A stretch of 64,000 bases of DNA from JAWXCE01 sp034440495 (GCA_034440495.1 JAWXCE010000054.1:1-64000); one strand, 5' to 3'. Positions 34,765 through 43,929 are shown, counted from the stretch's first letter. The notes: generated by a model from the sequence alone, not told the origin. Translations and numbers: made by a program.

Positions 34765-36105
34765 ATGTTCGATAAAATCCTCATCGCCAATCGCGGCGAA
34801 ATCGCCCTACGCATCGAGCGCGCCTGCAAGGAGCTGGGCATCGCGACTGTCGCCGTGCACTCCACAGCGGACAGCGATGCGATGCATGTGCGCTTGGCCG
34901 ACGAAAGCGTCTGCATCGGCCCGCCCGCCGCCAAGGACAGCTACCTGAATATCCCCGCGCTCATGGCGGCGTGCGAGATTACTGGCGCGGACGCCGTGCA
35001 TCCGGGTTACGGCTTTCTCTCCGAGAACGCGCGCTTTGCGGAAATTCTGGAAGAGCACGACATCACCTTTATCGGTCCCACCTCCGAGCATATCCGGCTG
35101 ATGGGCGACAAGATCACCGCCAAGGAAACCGCCAAGAAACTCGGCATCCCTGTAGTGCCTGGGTCGGCTGGCGCCGTGGGCGGTGATGATGAGGCTCGCG
35201 AAATTGCTCGCGGCATCGGCTATCCCGTGCTCATCAAGGCGACGGCGGGCGGCGGCGGGCGCGGCATGAAAGTCGCGCGCACCGAGGCGGATTTGCCAAT
35301 CGCGATGGCGACGGCGCGCGCTGAATCCAAAGCAGCGTTCGGTAATGACTCGCTTTACATGGAAAAATACCTCACAAAGCCGCGCCATATTGAGATTCAA
35401 GTGATCGGCGACGGGCGCGGCAACGCGGTGCATATCGGCGAGCGCGATTGTTCGCTCCAGCGGCGCCACCAGAAAATCTGGGAGGAGGCGCCGTCGCCCG
35501 CCCTGAACGCCAATCAGCGCGAGGAAATTGGCGCGACGGTTGCGAAAGCTGTGGCGGCCATTGGCTATCGCGGCGTCGGCACCGTCGAATTTCTATTCGA
35601 GGACGGCGAGTTTTATTTCATTGAGATGAACACGAGATTGCAGGTCGAGCATCCGGTGACGGAGATGATTACCGGCATCGACCTTGTTATCGAGCAGATC
35701 CGCATCGCGTCCGGCGCGCCACTGTCGTTCACGCAGGAAGACCTGCGCTTCGAAGGTCACGCCATTGAATGCCGCATCAATGCGGAAAACTCGCAAACTT
35801 TCCGGCCCAGCCCCGGCAAGATTACCTATTGGCACCCGCCTGGCGGCCTCGGCGTGCGCGTCGATAGCGGCGTTTATGCCGGCTACACCATCCCGCCCTA
35901 TTACGATAGCCTTATCGGAAAACTCATCGTCTACGGTAAAAACCGCAACGAGTGCCTGATGCGCCTGCGTCGCTCGCTCGGCGAATTCGTCATCGACGGC
36001 ATAGAGACCACCATCCCGCTGTTCAACGCCCTCATCACCGAGCCGGATATCGTTGACGGCATATACGACATCCACTGGCTGGAAAAATACCTCAGTGAGC
36101 GCTAA
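34765..36105 (+). CDS. accC: biotin carboxylase subunit of acetyl-CoA carboxylase
   Basis: This 446-residue ATP-grasp enzyme carboxylates biotin on BCCP with bicarbonate and ATP. Landmarks are the N-terminal MFDKILIANRGEIALRI, the lid glycine loop KATAGGGGRGMKVA, KYLTKPRHIEIQVIGDG, ERDCSLQRRHQKIWEE and the catalytic EMNTRLQVEHPVTE. The length equals the family norm. It is co-transcribed with accB. Its stop is six bases from that of the convergent coiled-coil gene. Confidence 0.96.
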   Translation: MFDKILIANRGEIALRIERACKELGIATVAVHSTADSDAMHVRLADESVCIGPPAAKDSYLNIPALMAACEITGADAVHPGYGFLSENARFAEILEEHDITFIGPTSEHIRLMGDKITAKETAKKLGIPVVPGSAGAVGGDDEAREIARGIGYPVLIKATAGGGGRGMKVARTEADLPIAMATARAESKAAFGNDSLYMEKYLTKPRHIEIQVIGDGRGNAVHIGERDCSLQRRHQKIWEEAPSPALNANQREEIGATVAKAVAAIGYRGVGTVEFLFEDGEFYFIEMNTRLQVEHPVTEMITGIDLVIEQIRIASGAPLSFTQEDLRFEGHAIECRINAENSQTFRPSPGKITYWHPPGGLGVRVDSGVYAGYTIPPYYDSLIGKLIVYGKNRNECLMRLRRSLGEFVIDGIETTIPLFNALITEPDIVDGIYDIHWLEKYLSER

Positions 36106-36111
36106 ACGCGC

Positions 36112-36378
36112 TTAGGCGTCCACGACTCCAATTCGTTCTTCAATGAGGCCAAGTCTCCCGTCAATGGCGTTTAGCCTCTGGCGGTGGTTTCGTCCCTGGT
36201 CGACAAGCTGTTTAAGCAACTGGCTTTGCTGTTGCTGCACCTCGGCCAATGTCGTAACGGCGCTCAAAGTTTGTTGATGCAGCTTTGAACTCTGAAGCTG
36301 GCCAGACTTCAATTCGGACAAGTCGGACTGAATTTTGCGCAAAATTTCTGCTGTTAGATCATGCGTCGTATCGGTCAT
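36112..36378 (-). CDS. small coiled-coil protein
   Basis: This 88-residue, mostly helical protein is rich in Leu, Gln and Glu in a heptad-like pattern (ILRKIQSDLSELKSGQL, then VQQQQSQLLKQLVDQ and LNAIDGRLGLIEERIGVVD). It has no signal peptide, membrane helix or Cys. It is not recognised as a known family; small proteins of this type are common next to housekeeping operons in rhizobia. It has its own promoter region and converges with accC. Confidence 0.6.
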   Translation of the reverse strand: MTDTTHDLTAEILRKIQSDLSELKSGQLQSSKLHQQTLSAVTTLAEVQQQQSQLLKQLVDQGRNHRQRLNAIDGRLGLIEERIGVVDA

Positions 36379-36507
36379 GCGTTATATCCCGTGCGACTTC
36401 CCCTTATTATTACAAATTAGGGCAACTGAACCATAATTGCCAGTTCGCTTTGCTGCTAGGGATGACAATCGCATGACGGCGCCTCATACTCACTGCCTCA
36501 GGAGACA

Positions 36508-37215
36508 ATGTCGGGCGATAGCATGGGATCACCGTCGCAGTTTACCATCGATATCACGCCACAGGTGCTGCTGAAAGCCTATGCCTGCGGCATATTTCCG
36601 ATGGCGGAGAGCGCTGAGGATCCGACGCTGTACTGGATCGAGCCAGAGAAGCGGGGCATTCTGCCGCTTGACGCGGTGCATGTGCCCAAGCGCCTTGCTC
36701 GAACCATCCGGCAGGAAACCTTCGAGGTGCGGGTGGACAGCGACTTTTACGGCGTTATCGACGGCTGCGCCGCAAGCCGGGCGGGGCGGCGCACGACATG
36801 GATAAACAAGCGCATTCGCGATCTCTATGGCGAGTTGTTCCACATGGGCCACTGCCACACTGTAGAGACGTGGCGTGAGGGTCGGATGGTTGGCGGATTA
36901 TACGGTGTTTCGTTAGGCCGGGCGTTTTTCGGCGAAAGCATGTTTTCCTACGAGACGGACGCAAGCAAGGTTGCGCTGATTTACCTTGCCGCGCGCCTCA
37001 TCAAAGGCGGCTACGCCATGCTCGACACGCAGTTTGTGACGGACCATCTCAAGATATTTGGCGCAGAGGAGATCGGCCGCGAAAAATTTCACAGGCGGCT
37101 TGAAGCAGCGCTTCAGGGGCGCGGGGATTTTAGCTGTCTGCCCCGCGATCTGCCATCGCGGGGAATTTTGCAACTGGTCAGCCAAACGTCGAATGTCGGG
37201 TGTTCGACCGCGTAA
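36508..37215 (+). CDS. aat: leucyl/phenylalanyl-tRNA--protein transferase
   Basis: This 235-residue Aat attaches Leu or Phe from aminoacyl-tRNA to N-terminal Arg or Lys residues, marking proteins for ClpAP via ClpS (the N-end rule). Family landmarks are LLKAYACGIFPMAESAEDP, YWIEPEKRGILPLD, HVPKRLARTIR, TWINKRI, GGLYGVSLGRAFFGESMFS, the catalytic-region DTQFVTDHLKIFGAEEI, and the C-terminal SQTSNVGCSTA. Its last 103 bases overlap, on the other strand, the 3' end of the DUF2155 gene. Confidence 0.95.
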   Translation: MSGDSMGSPSQFTIDITPQVLLKAYACGIFPMAESAEDPTLYWIEPEKRGILPLDAVHVPKRLARTIRQETFEVRVDSDFYGVIDGCAASRAGRRTTWINKRIRDLYGELFHMGHCHTVETWREGRMVGGLYGVSLGRAFFGESMFSYETDASKVALIYLAARLIKGGYAMLDTQFVTDHLKIFGAEEIGREKFHRRLEAALQGRGDFSCLPRDLPSRGILQLVSQTSNVGCSTA

Positions 37216-37529
37216 AGACCGGGGCTTTGCGCAAACATCCAGCCAGAGAAAATGCGTTTGGTCTCATCGTTCAGCAGAACCTCATCCACTTCGACGAACG
37301 AGGATGTCTGCGGCGGCTCGGTTGGCGCACGCATATAACAAACGCGCGGCGTGATTTTCAGCGCCCCGAAAACCACAGTGTCGTTAATAGGAATTTCGAG
37401 CGCGGATATGCGCCCCGTCACCTTGTCGAGCGCGGCGAAAACAGCCGTTTCGTTCTCGAATTTTTGCGCGCTTGCGCTAACCGCCTGAAGACAGACAACC
37501 ATAAGTGCAAGGCAGAAACGAAGCGGCAT
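37113..37529 (-). CDS. DUF2155 domain protein, exported
   Basis: This protein of about 138 residues has a signal peptide (MPLRFCLALMVVCLQAVSAS) and then the DUF2155 core: AVFAALDKVTGRISALEIPI, two conserved cysteines in ...RVCYMRAPTEPP and WLTSCKIPR, and SSFVEVDEVLLNDETKRIFS with GWMFAQSPGL. It is a periplasmic protein of unknown function restricted largely to alphaproteobacteria and encoded close to aat and the NDUFA12 homologue. An in-frame ATG at 37547 would add six residues. Its C-terminal coding part lies antisense to aat for 103 bp. Confidence 0.9.
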   Translation of the reverse strand: MPLRFCLALMVVCLQAVSASAQKFENETAVFAALDKVTGRISALEIPINDTVVFGALKITPRVCYMRAPTEPPQTSSFVEVDEVLLNDETKRIFSGWMFAQSPGLYAVEHPTFDVWLTSCKIPRDGRSRGRQLKSPRP

Positions 37530-37614
37530 CAATTGACGATATTCCATATTAGCTGGCGCTTTTGCCGACGCCGACTTTAGCGTCAGTTGTCAGCGGCCTC
37601 AAGGGAAGATGCCC

Positions 37615-38379
37615 TCAAGCCTGTGGCAAAACCGCCTCCACTCGCAAGCGCACGTAATCAGCGAGCCACTCCCCTCGCGCATTTTGCAATGAAGCGCGCA
37701 GCAAATTCACCACATGCTCTAAAACCGCGTCGCGGGCGAGACCGTCATACTGCTGGAAAAACGGTTTGCGGAAGGTCGTCAGCCACCCTTCGATACCGGT
37801 TTTGAGGGGCGTAGGCCGGTAAAACAGCCCGATGCGCCGCACCTGGAAGCCGGAGGCTTCCAGCATCGCGCGATACTCCGTGTCCGTCGGATAAAACCAC
37901 GGCCCAGCCAGCGCCGCGTCGCCTTTGAAAACCACAGCGGCGGAACGCATGGCGGTCACAATCGCCGACACGTTGCCGTGCCCGCCGAACTCGGCGACGA
38001 ATCGCCCGCCGGGCTTCAGCGCGCGCTTGACGCCGTCGATGACCAGTTGCGGCTGCGTCATCCAGTGGAGTGCCGCGTTGGAGAAAACGGCGTCAAACTC
38101 CGCGTTGAACATCAAAGCCTCGCCGTCCATGAGGCGCGCATCGATACCCCGTTGACGCGCCGCCTGCAAAAGCGGCTCGCTGGCGTCTATGCCGATGACT
38201 TCGGCGCCAGCGCGTACAAGCCCGGCGGTCAGCGCACCATCGCCACAGCCGAGATCAAGGATGCGTTCGCCCGGCTTTGGCGCCAGCCATTGCATGATTT
38301 CGGTCGCGAGATCAGAAACGAAGCGCGCGTTTTCGTCATATCCCGCCGCGCTCCAGGTCTGTTCCCGCGCGCCGCTCAT
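37615..38379 (-). CDS. class I SAM-dependent methyltransferase
   Basis: This 254-residue enzyme has motif I ERILDLGCGDGALTAGLV (about 40-57), the acidic residue in VIGIDASEP, motif II/III FDAVFSNAALHWM with a downstream LKPGGRFVAEFGGHGN. The overall layout is like trans-aconitate 2-methyltransferase (Tam) or ubiquinone/menaquinone-type enzymes. The substrate is not determined. The gene starts one base after the stop of the NDUFA12-like gene on the same strand, so the two are co-transcribed. Confidence 0.85.
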   Translation of the reverse strand: MSGAREQTWSAAGYDENARFVSDLATEIMQWLAPKPGERILDLGCGDGALTAGLVRAGAEVIGIDASEPLLQAARQRGIDARLMDGEALMFNAEFDAVFSNAALHWMTQPQLVIDGVKRALKPGGRFVAEFGGHGNVSAIVTAMRSAAVVFKGDAALAGPWFYPTDTEYRAMLEASGFQVRRIGLFYRPTPLKTGIEGWLTTFRKPFFQQYDGLARDAVLEHVVNLLRASLQNARGEWLADYVRLRVEAVLPQA

Positions 38380-38380
38380 A

Positions 38381-38779
38381 TTACTCAGCGCGCCACGGCT
38401 GGTAGTCAGACATAGGTTTGGCTTTTTTGCCAGTCTTGAGCGTGCTGCCTGCCGGGCGATAGGCGCCGGATGTGCCCGTCAAATTCTCGACATGCGCTTT
38501 CTGCCAGCCCTTGGCCTGATAGTTTTCCTGATTGGGCGGCGTATCGACCGTATGATGCAGCCAGCCATGCCAGTCGCCCGATACTTTCGACGCCTCGGCG
38601 GCGCCATTGTAAATCACCCAGCGGCGAGGTGTTCCAAGCGGGCCAACGCCCTTCTTTTGATGATAGAACTTATTTCCGCGCTCATCCTCACCAATCAGCT
38701 TGCCGCTGCTGCGGGTGTAAAGCTTTGTGGAAAGCGTCGCGCCATCCCACCAGGTGAATAAGTCGCCAAAAATTCCCAT
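38381..38779 (-). CDS. NADH:ubiquinone oxidoreductase NDUFA12-type subunit
   Basis: This 132-residue homologue of mitochondrial complex I accessory subunit NDUFA12 (B17.2) has the family core KLIGEDERGNKFYHQKKG, RRWVIYNGAAEASKV and DWHGWLHHTVDTPP, then ENYQAKGWQKAHVENLTGT. In bacteria it is found in alphaproteobacteria that carry the matching NDUFS6/NDUFS4 set, where it decorates the peripheral arm of complex I. It has no signal or membrane helix. It supports the alphaproteobacterial assignment of the window. Confidence 0.94.
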   Translation of the reverse strand: MGIFGDLFTWWDGATLSTKLYTRSSGKLIGEDERGNKFYHQKKGVGPLGTPRRWVIYNGAAEASKVSGDWHGWLHHTVDTPPNQENYQAKGWQKAHVENLTGTSGAYRPAGSTLKTGKKAKPMSDYQPWRAE

Positions 38780-39260
38780 GCATACCTCATTATTTGATGC
38801 GAGGTTAAGGCAACGGGGCAGTGAAGTCTAGCGCGCGGTTATCCCCAGGATCCTCGCTTTCTATGGTCGTTAAGTGCAAATATGGCGGCGTGAAGGCATC
38901 CGTTTGGGTGTTCCGTAGAATCGCGATACGCAAATATCAACGCGGATTTAGTAACCGCGATCTCTTTAAAATTGTTTTTTTGTCACAACATCTAGTTATA
39001 TAAACGAAGCGACCAACCAAGGCTAGCGCGCATAGCTCCGAATCGCGCACTTTGATTATGCAAAATGAGCCGCTCTGCTGTGGTCAACAGCCCTCACTTC
39101 CTGCTCGTTTGTATGTCGAGCGCTTCACGCAACATCAAGCTGACCCCTCCTCGGATTGTCATCGGGAAGTGGTGCTTTTGAATACCGCGCTGTCTTTGGC
39201 GGCGTATGTCTTTTGTATTTTGATCACGCGCGAAGGGTCGCGCATATCGGGGATAATAGA
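38780..39260. other. intergenic region upstream of nrdJ
   Basis: These 481 bp separate the divergently transcribed NDUFA12-like gene and nrdJ. No recognisable gene, tRNA or B12 riboswitch box (GCCACTG-like) was found. A small hairpin, CGCGG / CCGCG (38941-38959), is followed about 15 bases later by a run of seven T residues. Several short ORFs are open but look random. Control of nrdJ by NrdR boxes could not be shown. Confidence 0.5.
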
Positions 39261-42200
39261 ATGCGGATCGAACGGCGTTACACGACGGCAGGGCAATCAG
39301 CTTACGCGACTATCGAATTCAGACAGGCGACGAGCGAGATCAAGAACCCGGACGGGTCTGTGGTCTTCAGATTAGAGAACTTTGCGGTTCCAGCGTTGTG
39401 GAGCCAAGTCGCTGCGGATATTCTCGCGCAGAAGTATTTCCGTAAGGCTGGCATTCCCACCCGGCTGCGCAAGATCGAGGAGCCGACGATCCCATCATGG
39501 CTCTGGCGCTCCGTGCCAGACAAGGACGCGCTGGCGAAACTGCCCGAGGGCGAGCGCTTTGGCCCCGAAACCGACGCGCGGCAGGTGTTCGACCGGCTGG
39601 CCGGCACGTGGACATACTGGGGCTGGAAGCACGGCTATTTCACCGCCGAGGATGACGCGCGCGCGTTTTTTGACGAGCTTTGCTACATGCTCGCCTGCCA
39701 GATGGCCGCGCCGAACAGCCCGCAATGGTTCAACACCGGCCTGCACTGGGCCTATGGCATCGATGGTCCGAGCCAGGGGCATTATTATGTCGATCCAGCG
39801 AGCGGTGAACTCACCCGCGCCACTTCAGCCTACGAGCACCCGCAGCCGCACGCCTGCTTCATCCAATCCGTCGCCGACGATCTGGTGAACGAGGGCGGCA
39901 TCATGGATTTGTGGGTGCGCGAGGCGCGGCTGTTCAAATACGGCTCCGGCACCGGCTCTAACTTCTCGGCGCTGCGTGGCGAAGGCGAGCGGCTTTCCGG
40001 TGGCGGCAAATCTTCCGGCCTGCTGAGCTTCCTTAAAATCGGCGACCGGGCAGCGGGCGCCATCAAGTCCGGCGGCACCACGCGGCGCGCGGCGAAAATG
40101 GTCATCGTGGACGCCGACCATCCGGATGTTGAGGAGTTCATTCAGTGGAAGGTGCTGGAGGAGCAAAAGGTCGCGGCGCTTGTCGCTGGCTCCAAGCTGT
40201 GCGCCAAGCACCTCAGCGCCATCATGAAAGCGTGCGTCAACTGCGAGGCGGAGGGGGACGCCTGTTTTGACCCGGCTCGAAACCCGGCGCTGAAGCGTGA
40301 AATCCGTGCCGCGCGTAAGGCGCAGGTGTCGGACAACTATATCCAGCGCGTGATCCAGTTCGCGCGGCAGGGATTTACGAAAATCGACTTCCCCAGCTTT
40401 GACAGCGATTGGGAGGGCGAGGCATATCGTACCGTTTCCGGGCAAAACTCGAACAATACCGTGCGTGTGGACGACGCTTTCCTGAAGGCGGTCGAGAAGG
40501 ACGAGGACTGGGCGCTGAAAGCCCGCATCACCGGCAAGGTGGTCAAAACCGTGAAGGCGCGCGGGCTTTGGGATCAGATTGCGGAAGCCGCGTGGCAGTC
40601 AGCCGACCCCGGCATCCAGTTCCACACCACCATCAACGATTGGCATACCTGTCCCGCGTCCGGCCCGATCCGCGCCAGCAATCCGTGCTCGGAATACATG
40701 TTCCTGGACGATACGGCGTGCAATCTTGCCTCGCTAAACCTGATGACCTTCCGCGCGGTAAGGCCCGTATCGTCATCCTCGGGCGAAGCGAAACGTAGAC
40801 CCGGGGGTACAGACTTTGCCTCCAACGCGGAGTCGAAAACTCTGGATGGCCAGGTCAAGCCCGGCCATGACGAGGCCGGGGTTGCGCAAGGGCGGCTGTT
40901 CGACGCGGAGAGTTTTGCGCACGCGGTGCGGCTGTGGACGGTGGTGTTGGAAATTTCCGTGACCATGGCGCAGTTCCCGTCCAAAGAGATTGCGCAAAAC
41001 TCCTACGAGTTTCGCACGCTCGGCCTCGGCTTCGCTAATATCGGCGGGCTGCTGATGGCGTCCGGCATCCCCTACGACTCTGGCGAAGGCCGGGTGATCA
41101 CGGCGGCAATTTCGGCGCAGATGACGGGCGTGTCCTATGCCACCTCCGCCGAGATGGCGGGCGAGCACGGCGCCTTCAAAGGTTATGACGCCAACGCCGA
41201 ACACATGTTGCGCGTGATGCGCAACCATCGCAACGCAGCCTACGGGTTCGCGCGCGGCTACGAGAAGTTGGCCACGCTCCCCGTGCCTCTCGATGAGAAA
41301 ATTTGCCCCCAGGCCGATCTGATTGCAGCGGCGCGCGCGGCATGGGATGAGGCGCTGGCGTTTGGAGAGGAGTTCGGCTACCGCAACGCGCAAACCACGG
41401 TGGTCGCGCCGACGGGCACCATTGGTTTGGTGATGGATTGCGACACCACCGGCATCGAGCCGGATTTTGCCCTGGTGAAATTCAAGAAACTGTCGGGGGG
41501 GGGATATTTCAAGATCATCAACCGCTCGGTGCCGGACGCTTTGACCACGCTTGGCTACACACCAACGCAAATTCTGGCCATCACCGATTATGCGGTTGGT
41601 CGAGGAACACTTGACGGTGCGCCCGCCGTGAACATGGCGAGTTTGCGTAAACGCGGCTTCACGGATGATAAGCTGGCGATCGTGGAGGCTGCGCTCGCGC
41701 AGGCGTTCGACATCAAGTTCGTGTTCAACAAATGGACGCTTGGCGAGGACTTCTGCGTTGAAATGCTAAAAATCGTTAAAGAGGAGCTGGACAAGCCCGG
41801 CTTTGACTTCCTAGCGGCCATCGGTTTCTCCAAAGCCGATATCGAGGCGGCGAATGAGTACATTTGTGGCTCTATGACGCTTGAGGGCGCGCCCGGCCTG
41901 AAGGTGGAGCATCTACCCGTGTTCGATTGCGCCAACGCTTGTGGACGTAAAGGCAAGCGCTTCCTGTCGGCGGAAAGCCACATCCGCATGCTGGCGGCGG
42001 CGCAGCCGTTCATCTCCGGCGCGATCTCCAAAACCATCAACATGCCGAATGATGCGACGGTTGAAGACTGCAAGAAAGCCTATGAATTGTCATGGAAACT
42101 GGGGTTGAAAGCCAACGCGCTCTACCGCGACGGCTCCAAGCTGTCGCAGCCGCTCAATGCGCAGGTGCTCGGCGTCGAGGATCGCGAGGACGACGAGGCT

Positions 42201-43079
42201 GAGACGATAATGGACAAGCCCGCGCAGAAACGGGCGACCATCATGGCGGAGCGCATCGTAGAACGGATCGTCGAGCGCGTGCGCATGTCCGAGCGCGACA
42301 AGCTGCCCGGCCGCCGCAAGGGCTACACGCAGAAGGCGACCGTCGGCGGGCACAAGGTTTACCTACGCACCGGCGAATATGAGGATGGCCGTCTAGGCGA
42401 GATTTTCATCGACATGCACAAGGAGGGCGCCGCCTTCCGCAGCCTGATGAACAACTTCGCCATCGCCATCTCCCTTGGTCTCCAATATGGCGTGCCGCTT
42501 GAGGAATATGTAGAGGCATTCACCTTCACCCGCTTCGAGCCCGCAGGTTTGGTGCAAGGCAACGACAGTATCAAGAACGCCACGTCAATTCTCGACTACA
42601 TCTTCCGGGAGTTGGCCGTGAGCTATCTCAGCCGCAATGACCTGGCGCATGTCGAGCACAGCGATATGGGCGAGACTGATCTGGGCGGAGAGGATGCGAA
42701 CCAACTGCAACTGGCCCTGGCGGAGAAGTTCGTTAGTCGTGGCCTTACGCGCGGCGCGCTTCACCACAATCTGGTCACGGTTCAGGCTCACTCTCAAAAT
42801 GAACGAATCAGTGTTGTCGAGAGCGGGATACCCGCAACTTCCGGCAATCTTGCCATGGCGTTAAATGTGGCTGAAGGTTCGGTCTCCGCTGCTGCGCTGA
42901 TGCGCAACAAGTCGGCGAAAAGCTCTCCTGTGTTGCGTACCGCCAGCGATCGCGCCGCCGAAGCCCGTGTAAAGGGCTACGAGGGCGAATCCTGCGGCAG
43001 TTGCGGAAATTTTACCCTGGTGCGTAACGGAACATGCCTTAAGTGCGATACCTGCGGCGGAACCAGCGGCTGCAGTTAA
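39261..43079 (+). CDS. nrdJ: vitamin B12-dependent (class II) ribonucleoside-diphosphate reductase
   Basis: This protein of about 1272 residues reduces ribonucleotides to deoxyribonucleotides using adenosylcobalamin, so no separate beta subunit is needed. Landmarks are the N-terminal MRIERRYTTAGQSAYATIEF, NSPQWFNTGLHWAYGI, SGTGSNFSALRGEGERLSGG, ASNPCSEYMFLDDTACNLASL with active-site cysteines, APTGTIGLVMDCDTTGIEPD, and a C-terminal CGSCGNFTLVRNG then CLKCDTCGGTSGCS zinc-ribbon-like tail. The start at 39261 gives the family N-terminus. Around residues 504-538 it carries an in-frame repeat-element insertion of 34 residues that is absent from typical NrdJ. A G9 tract at 41495-41503 is in frame and encodes the conserved SGGGYFK. 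Confidence 0.95.
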   Translation: MRIERRYTTAGQSAYATIEFRQATSEIKNPDGSVVFRLENFAVPALWSQVAADILAQKYFRKAGIPTRLRKIEEPTIPSWLWRSVPDKDALAKLPEGERFGPETDARQVFDRLAGTWTYWGWKHGYFTAEDDARAFFDELCYMLACQMAAPNSPQWFNTGLHWAYGIDGPSQGHYYVDPASGELTRATSAYEHPQPHACFIQSVADDLVNEGGIMDLWVREARLFKYGSGTGSNFSALRGEGERLSGGGKSSGLLSFLKIGDRAAGAIKSGGTTRRAAKMVIVDADHPDVEEFIQWKVLEEQKVAALVAGSKLCAKHLSAIMKACVNCEAEGDACFDPARNPALKREIRAARKAQVSDNYIQRVIQFARQGFTKIDFPSFDSDWEGEAYRTVSGQNSNNTVRVDDAFLKAVEKDEDWALKARITGKVVKTVKARGLWDQIAEAAWQSADPGIQFHTTINDWHTCPASGPIRASNPCSEYMFLDDTACNLASLNLMTFRAVRPVSSSSGEAKRRPGGTDFASNAESKTLDGQVKPGHDEAGVAQGRLFDAESFAHAVRLWTVVLEISVTMAQFPSKEIAQNSYEFRTLGLGFANIGGLLMASGIPYDSGEGRVITAAISAQMTGVSYATSAEMAGEHGAFKGYDANAEHMLRVMRNHRNAAYGFARGYEKLATLPVPLDEKICPQADLIAAARAAWDEALAFGEEFGYRNAQTTVVAPTGTIGLVMDCDTTGIEPDFALVKFKKLSGGGYFKIINRSVPDALTTLGYTPTQILAITDYAVGRGTLDGAPAVNMASLRKRGFTDDKLAIVEAALAQAFDIKFVFNKWTLGEDFCVEMLKIVKEELDKPGFDFLAAIGFSKADIEAANEYICGSMTLEGAPGLKVEHLPVFDCANACGRKGKRFLSAESHIRMLAAAQPFISGAISKTINMPNDATVEDCKKAYELSWKLGLKANALYRDGSKLSQPLNAQVLGVEDREDDEAETIMDKPAQKRATIMAERIVERIVERVRMSERDKLPGRRKGYTQKATVGGHKVYLRTGEYEDGRLGEIFIDMHKEGAAFRSLMNNFAIAISLGLQYGVPLEEYVEAFTFTRFEPAGLVQGNDSIKNATSILDYIFRELAVSYLSRNDLAHVEHSDMGETDLGGEDANQLQLALAEKFVSRGLTRGALHHNLVTVQAHSQNERISVVESGIPATSGNLAMALNVAEGSVSAAALMRNKSAKSSPVLRTASDRAAEARVKGYEGESCGSCGNFTLVRNGTCLKCDTCGGTSGCS
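40771..40872 (+). repeat. bipartite palindromic repeat, copy 3, inside nrdJ
   Basis: This copy runs CGTCATCCTCGGGCGAAGCG to AAGCCCGGCCATGACG and is inverted relative to copies 1 and 2. Its length is exactly 102 bp, so it adds 34 codons without a frame change or stop. The flanks carry AGGCCCG (40761) and AGGCCGG (40873), which might be a target duplication. The encoded peptide is Ser/Gly/Lys-rich, and the family alignment closes neatly if it is removed: the text goes from LASLNLMTF directly to FDAESFAHAVRLW. Confidence 0.85.
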
Positions 43080-43176
43080 GTCTGTTATTACTTTGCGACC
43101 CGTTTGAGCGGCGTAAACATGTTCGTGGCGGCACAATTCAAGCCCGCCACGCTTGCCCGGGAGTTGCGCGTCTAAC

Positions 43177-43929
43177 ATGGTAGGGAGCGGCCACTGGCCG
43201 GCACAACGAATGTGGATGACCTCTATCGTAGGCGATGAACGCCTGAAATCCGTGGTTTTCTTTCTCAGCGACGCACTGCGCTCCGTTCTCGAAGACGGCG
43301 AAGCCCTTAAAGACGTGCGCTGCGGCCCGCCTTCCATAAGCCCGGACGCAAGCTGTGACGATATTTTCTCGCAGCTCGAAATTTTCCGCAAGGATGTAAC
43401 GGCTCTGCGTGGGCGCGAGGCTTTCATGATCGCCAAGCTCGCCCGCGCGCGCCAGTGGGCGTATGACTTGAAACCGTTGGCGCCCACGCTGAAACCGGAA
43501 ATCAGCTTGTTCCTGCTCGGCACGGTGTTTTGCGATGAACTGCAGCAGGCGATTTTGCCGTCCCCGCAATCCGCCTTCCACGGCGGCAGCCTGTCCAGGC
43601 GTTTCCTCGGCGAGCGCATGAGAGAGATGCCGTCGCACACCGCGCCACGCGAGGACGCCGCGCCGCCCGCCTCGGTCGCGTATATCATCGCGGGCAAAGT
43701 GCGTGTGGAGGATTTGACGCATGCCTGCGAGCAGTTCCTCATCGCGCTGGAGGAGCATTACAGCCTGTACGGCGAGCCGCTGGACGATGCGGACGCCTCC
43801 GACGCCATCCTCGACCTGCTCGACATCGTTGAGGGGAATGACGACTTCATGGATGAAACCGCTGGCGACGCCGCGATGCTACAACCGGCGCCGGAAGCGC
43901 CTGCACAACTCGCCGCGCTCCTGCACTAA
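43177..43929 (+). CDS. conserved hypothetical protein
   Basis: This protein of about 250 residues is not recognised as a known family. It has no signal peptide or membrane helix. Its middle part is helical (SQLEIFRKDVTALRGREAFM, then IAKLARARQWAYDLKPL), followed by the hydrophobic segment ISLFLLGTVFCDELQQAI, and the C-terminus is acidic (DDADASDAILDLLDIVEGND). GC content and codon use match the surroundings and the frame is continuous. It follows nrdJ by about 100 bp on the same strand and may be co-transcribed. The start is uncertain: ATGs at 43177, 43210 and 43216 are in frame. Confidence 0.55.
   Translation: MVGSGHWPAQRMWMTSIVGDERLKSVVFFLSDALRSVLEDGEALKDVRCGPPSISPDASCDDIFSQLEIFRKDVTALRGREAFMIAKLARARQWAYDLKPLAPTLKPEISLFLLGTVFCDELQQAILPSPQSAFHGGSLSRRFLGERMREMPSHTAPREDAAPPASVAYIIAGKVRVEDLTHACEQFLIALEEHYSLYGEPLDDADASDAILDLLDIVEGNDDFMDETAGDAAMLQPAPEAPAQLAALLH

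Noticed and set aside
38780..39260. B12 riboswitch before the B12-dependent reductase
   Set aside because: No B12-box or typical cobalamin aptamer elements could be found in the leader; nrdJ uses the cofactor but is not necessarily controlled by it.
39156..39260. Upstream in-frame extension of nrdJ by 35 residues
   Set aside because: The family N-terminus begins at the ATG at 39261; the extension resembles random translation.
41495..41503. G9 run in nrdJ as a phase-variation tract
   Set aside because: It encodes the conserved SGGGYFK in the correct frame and the gene reads through intact.
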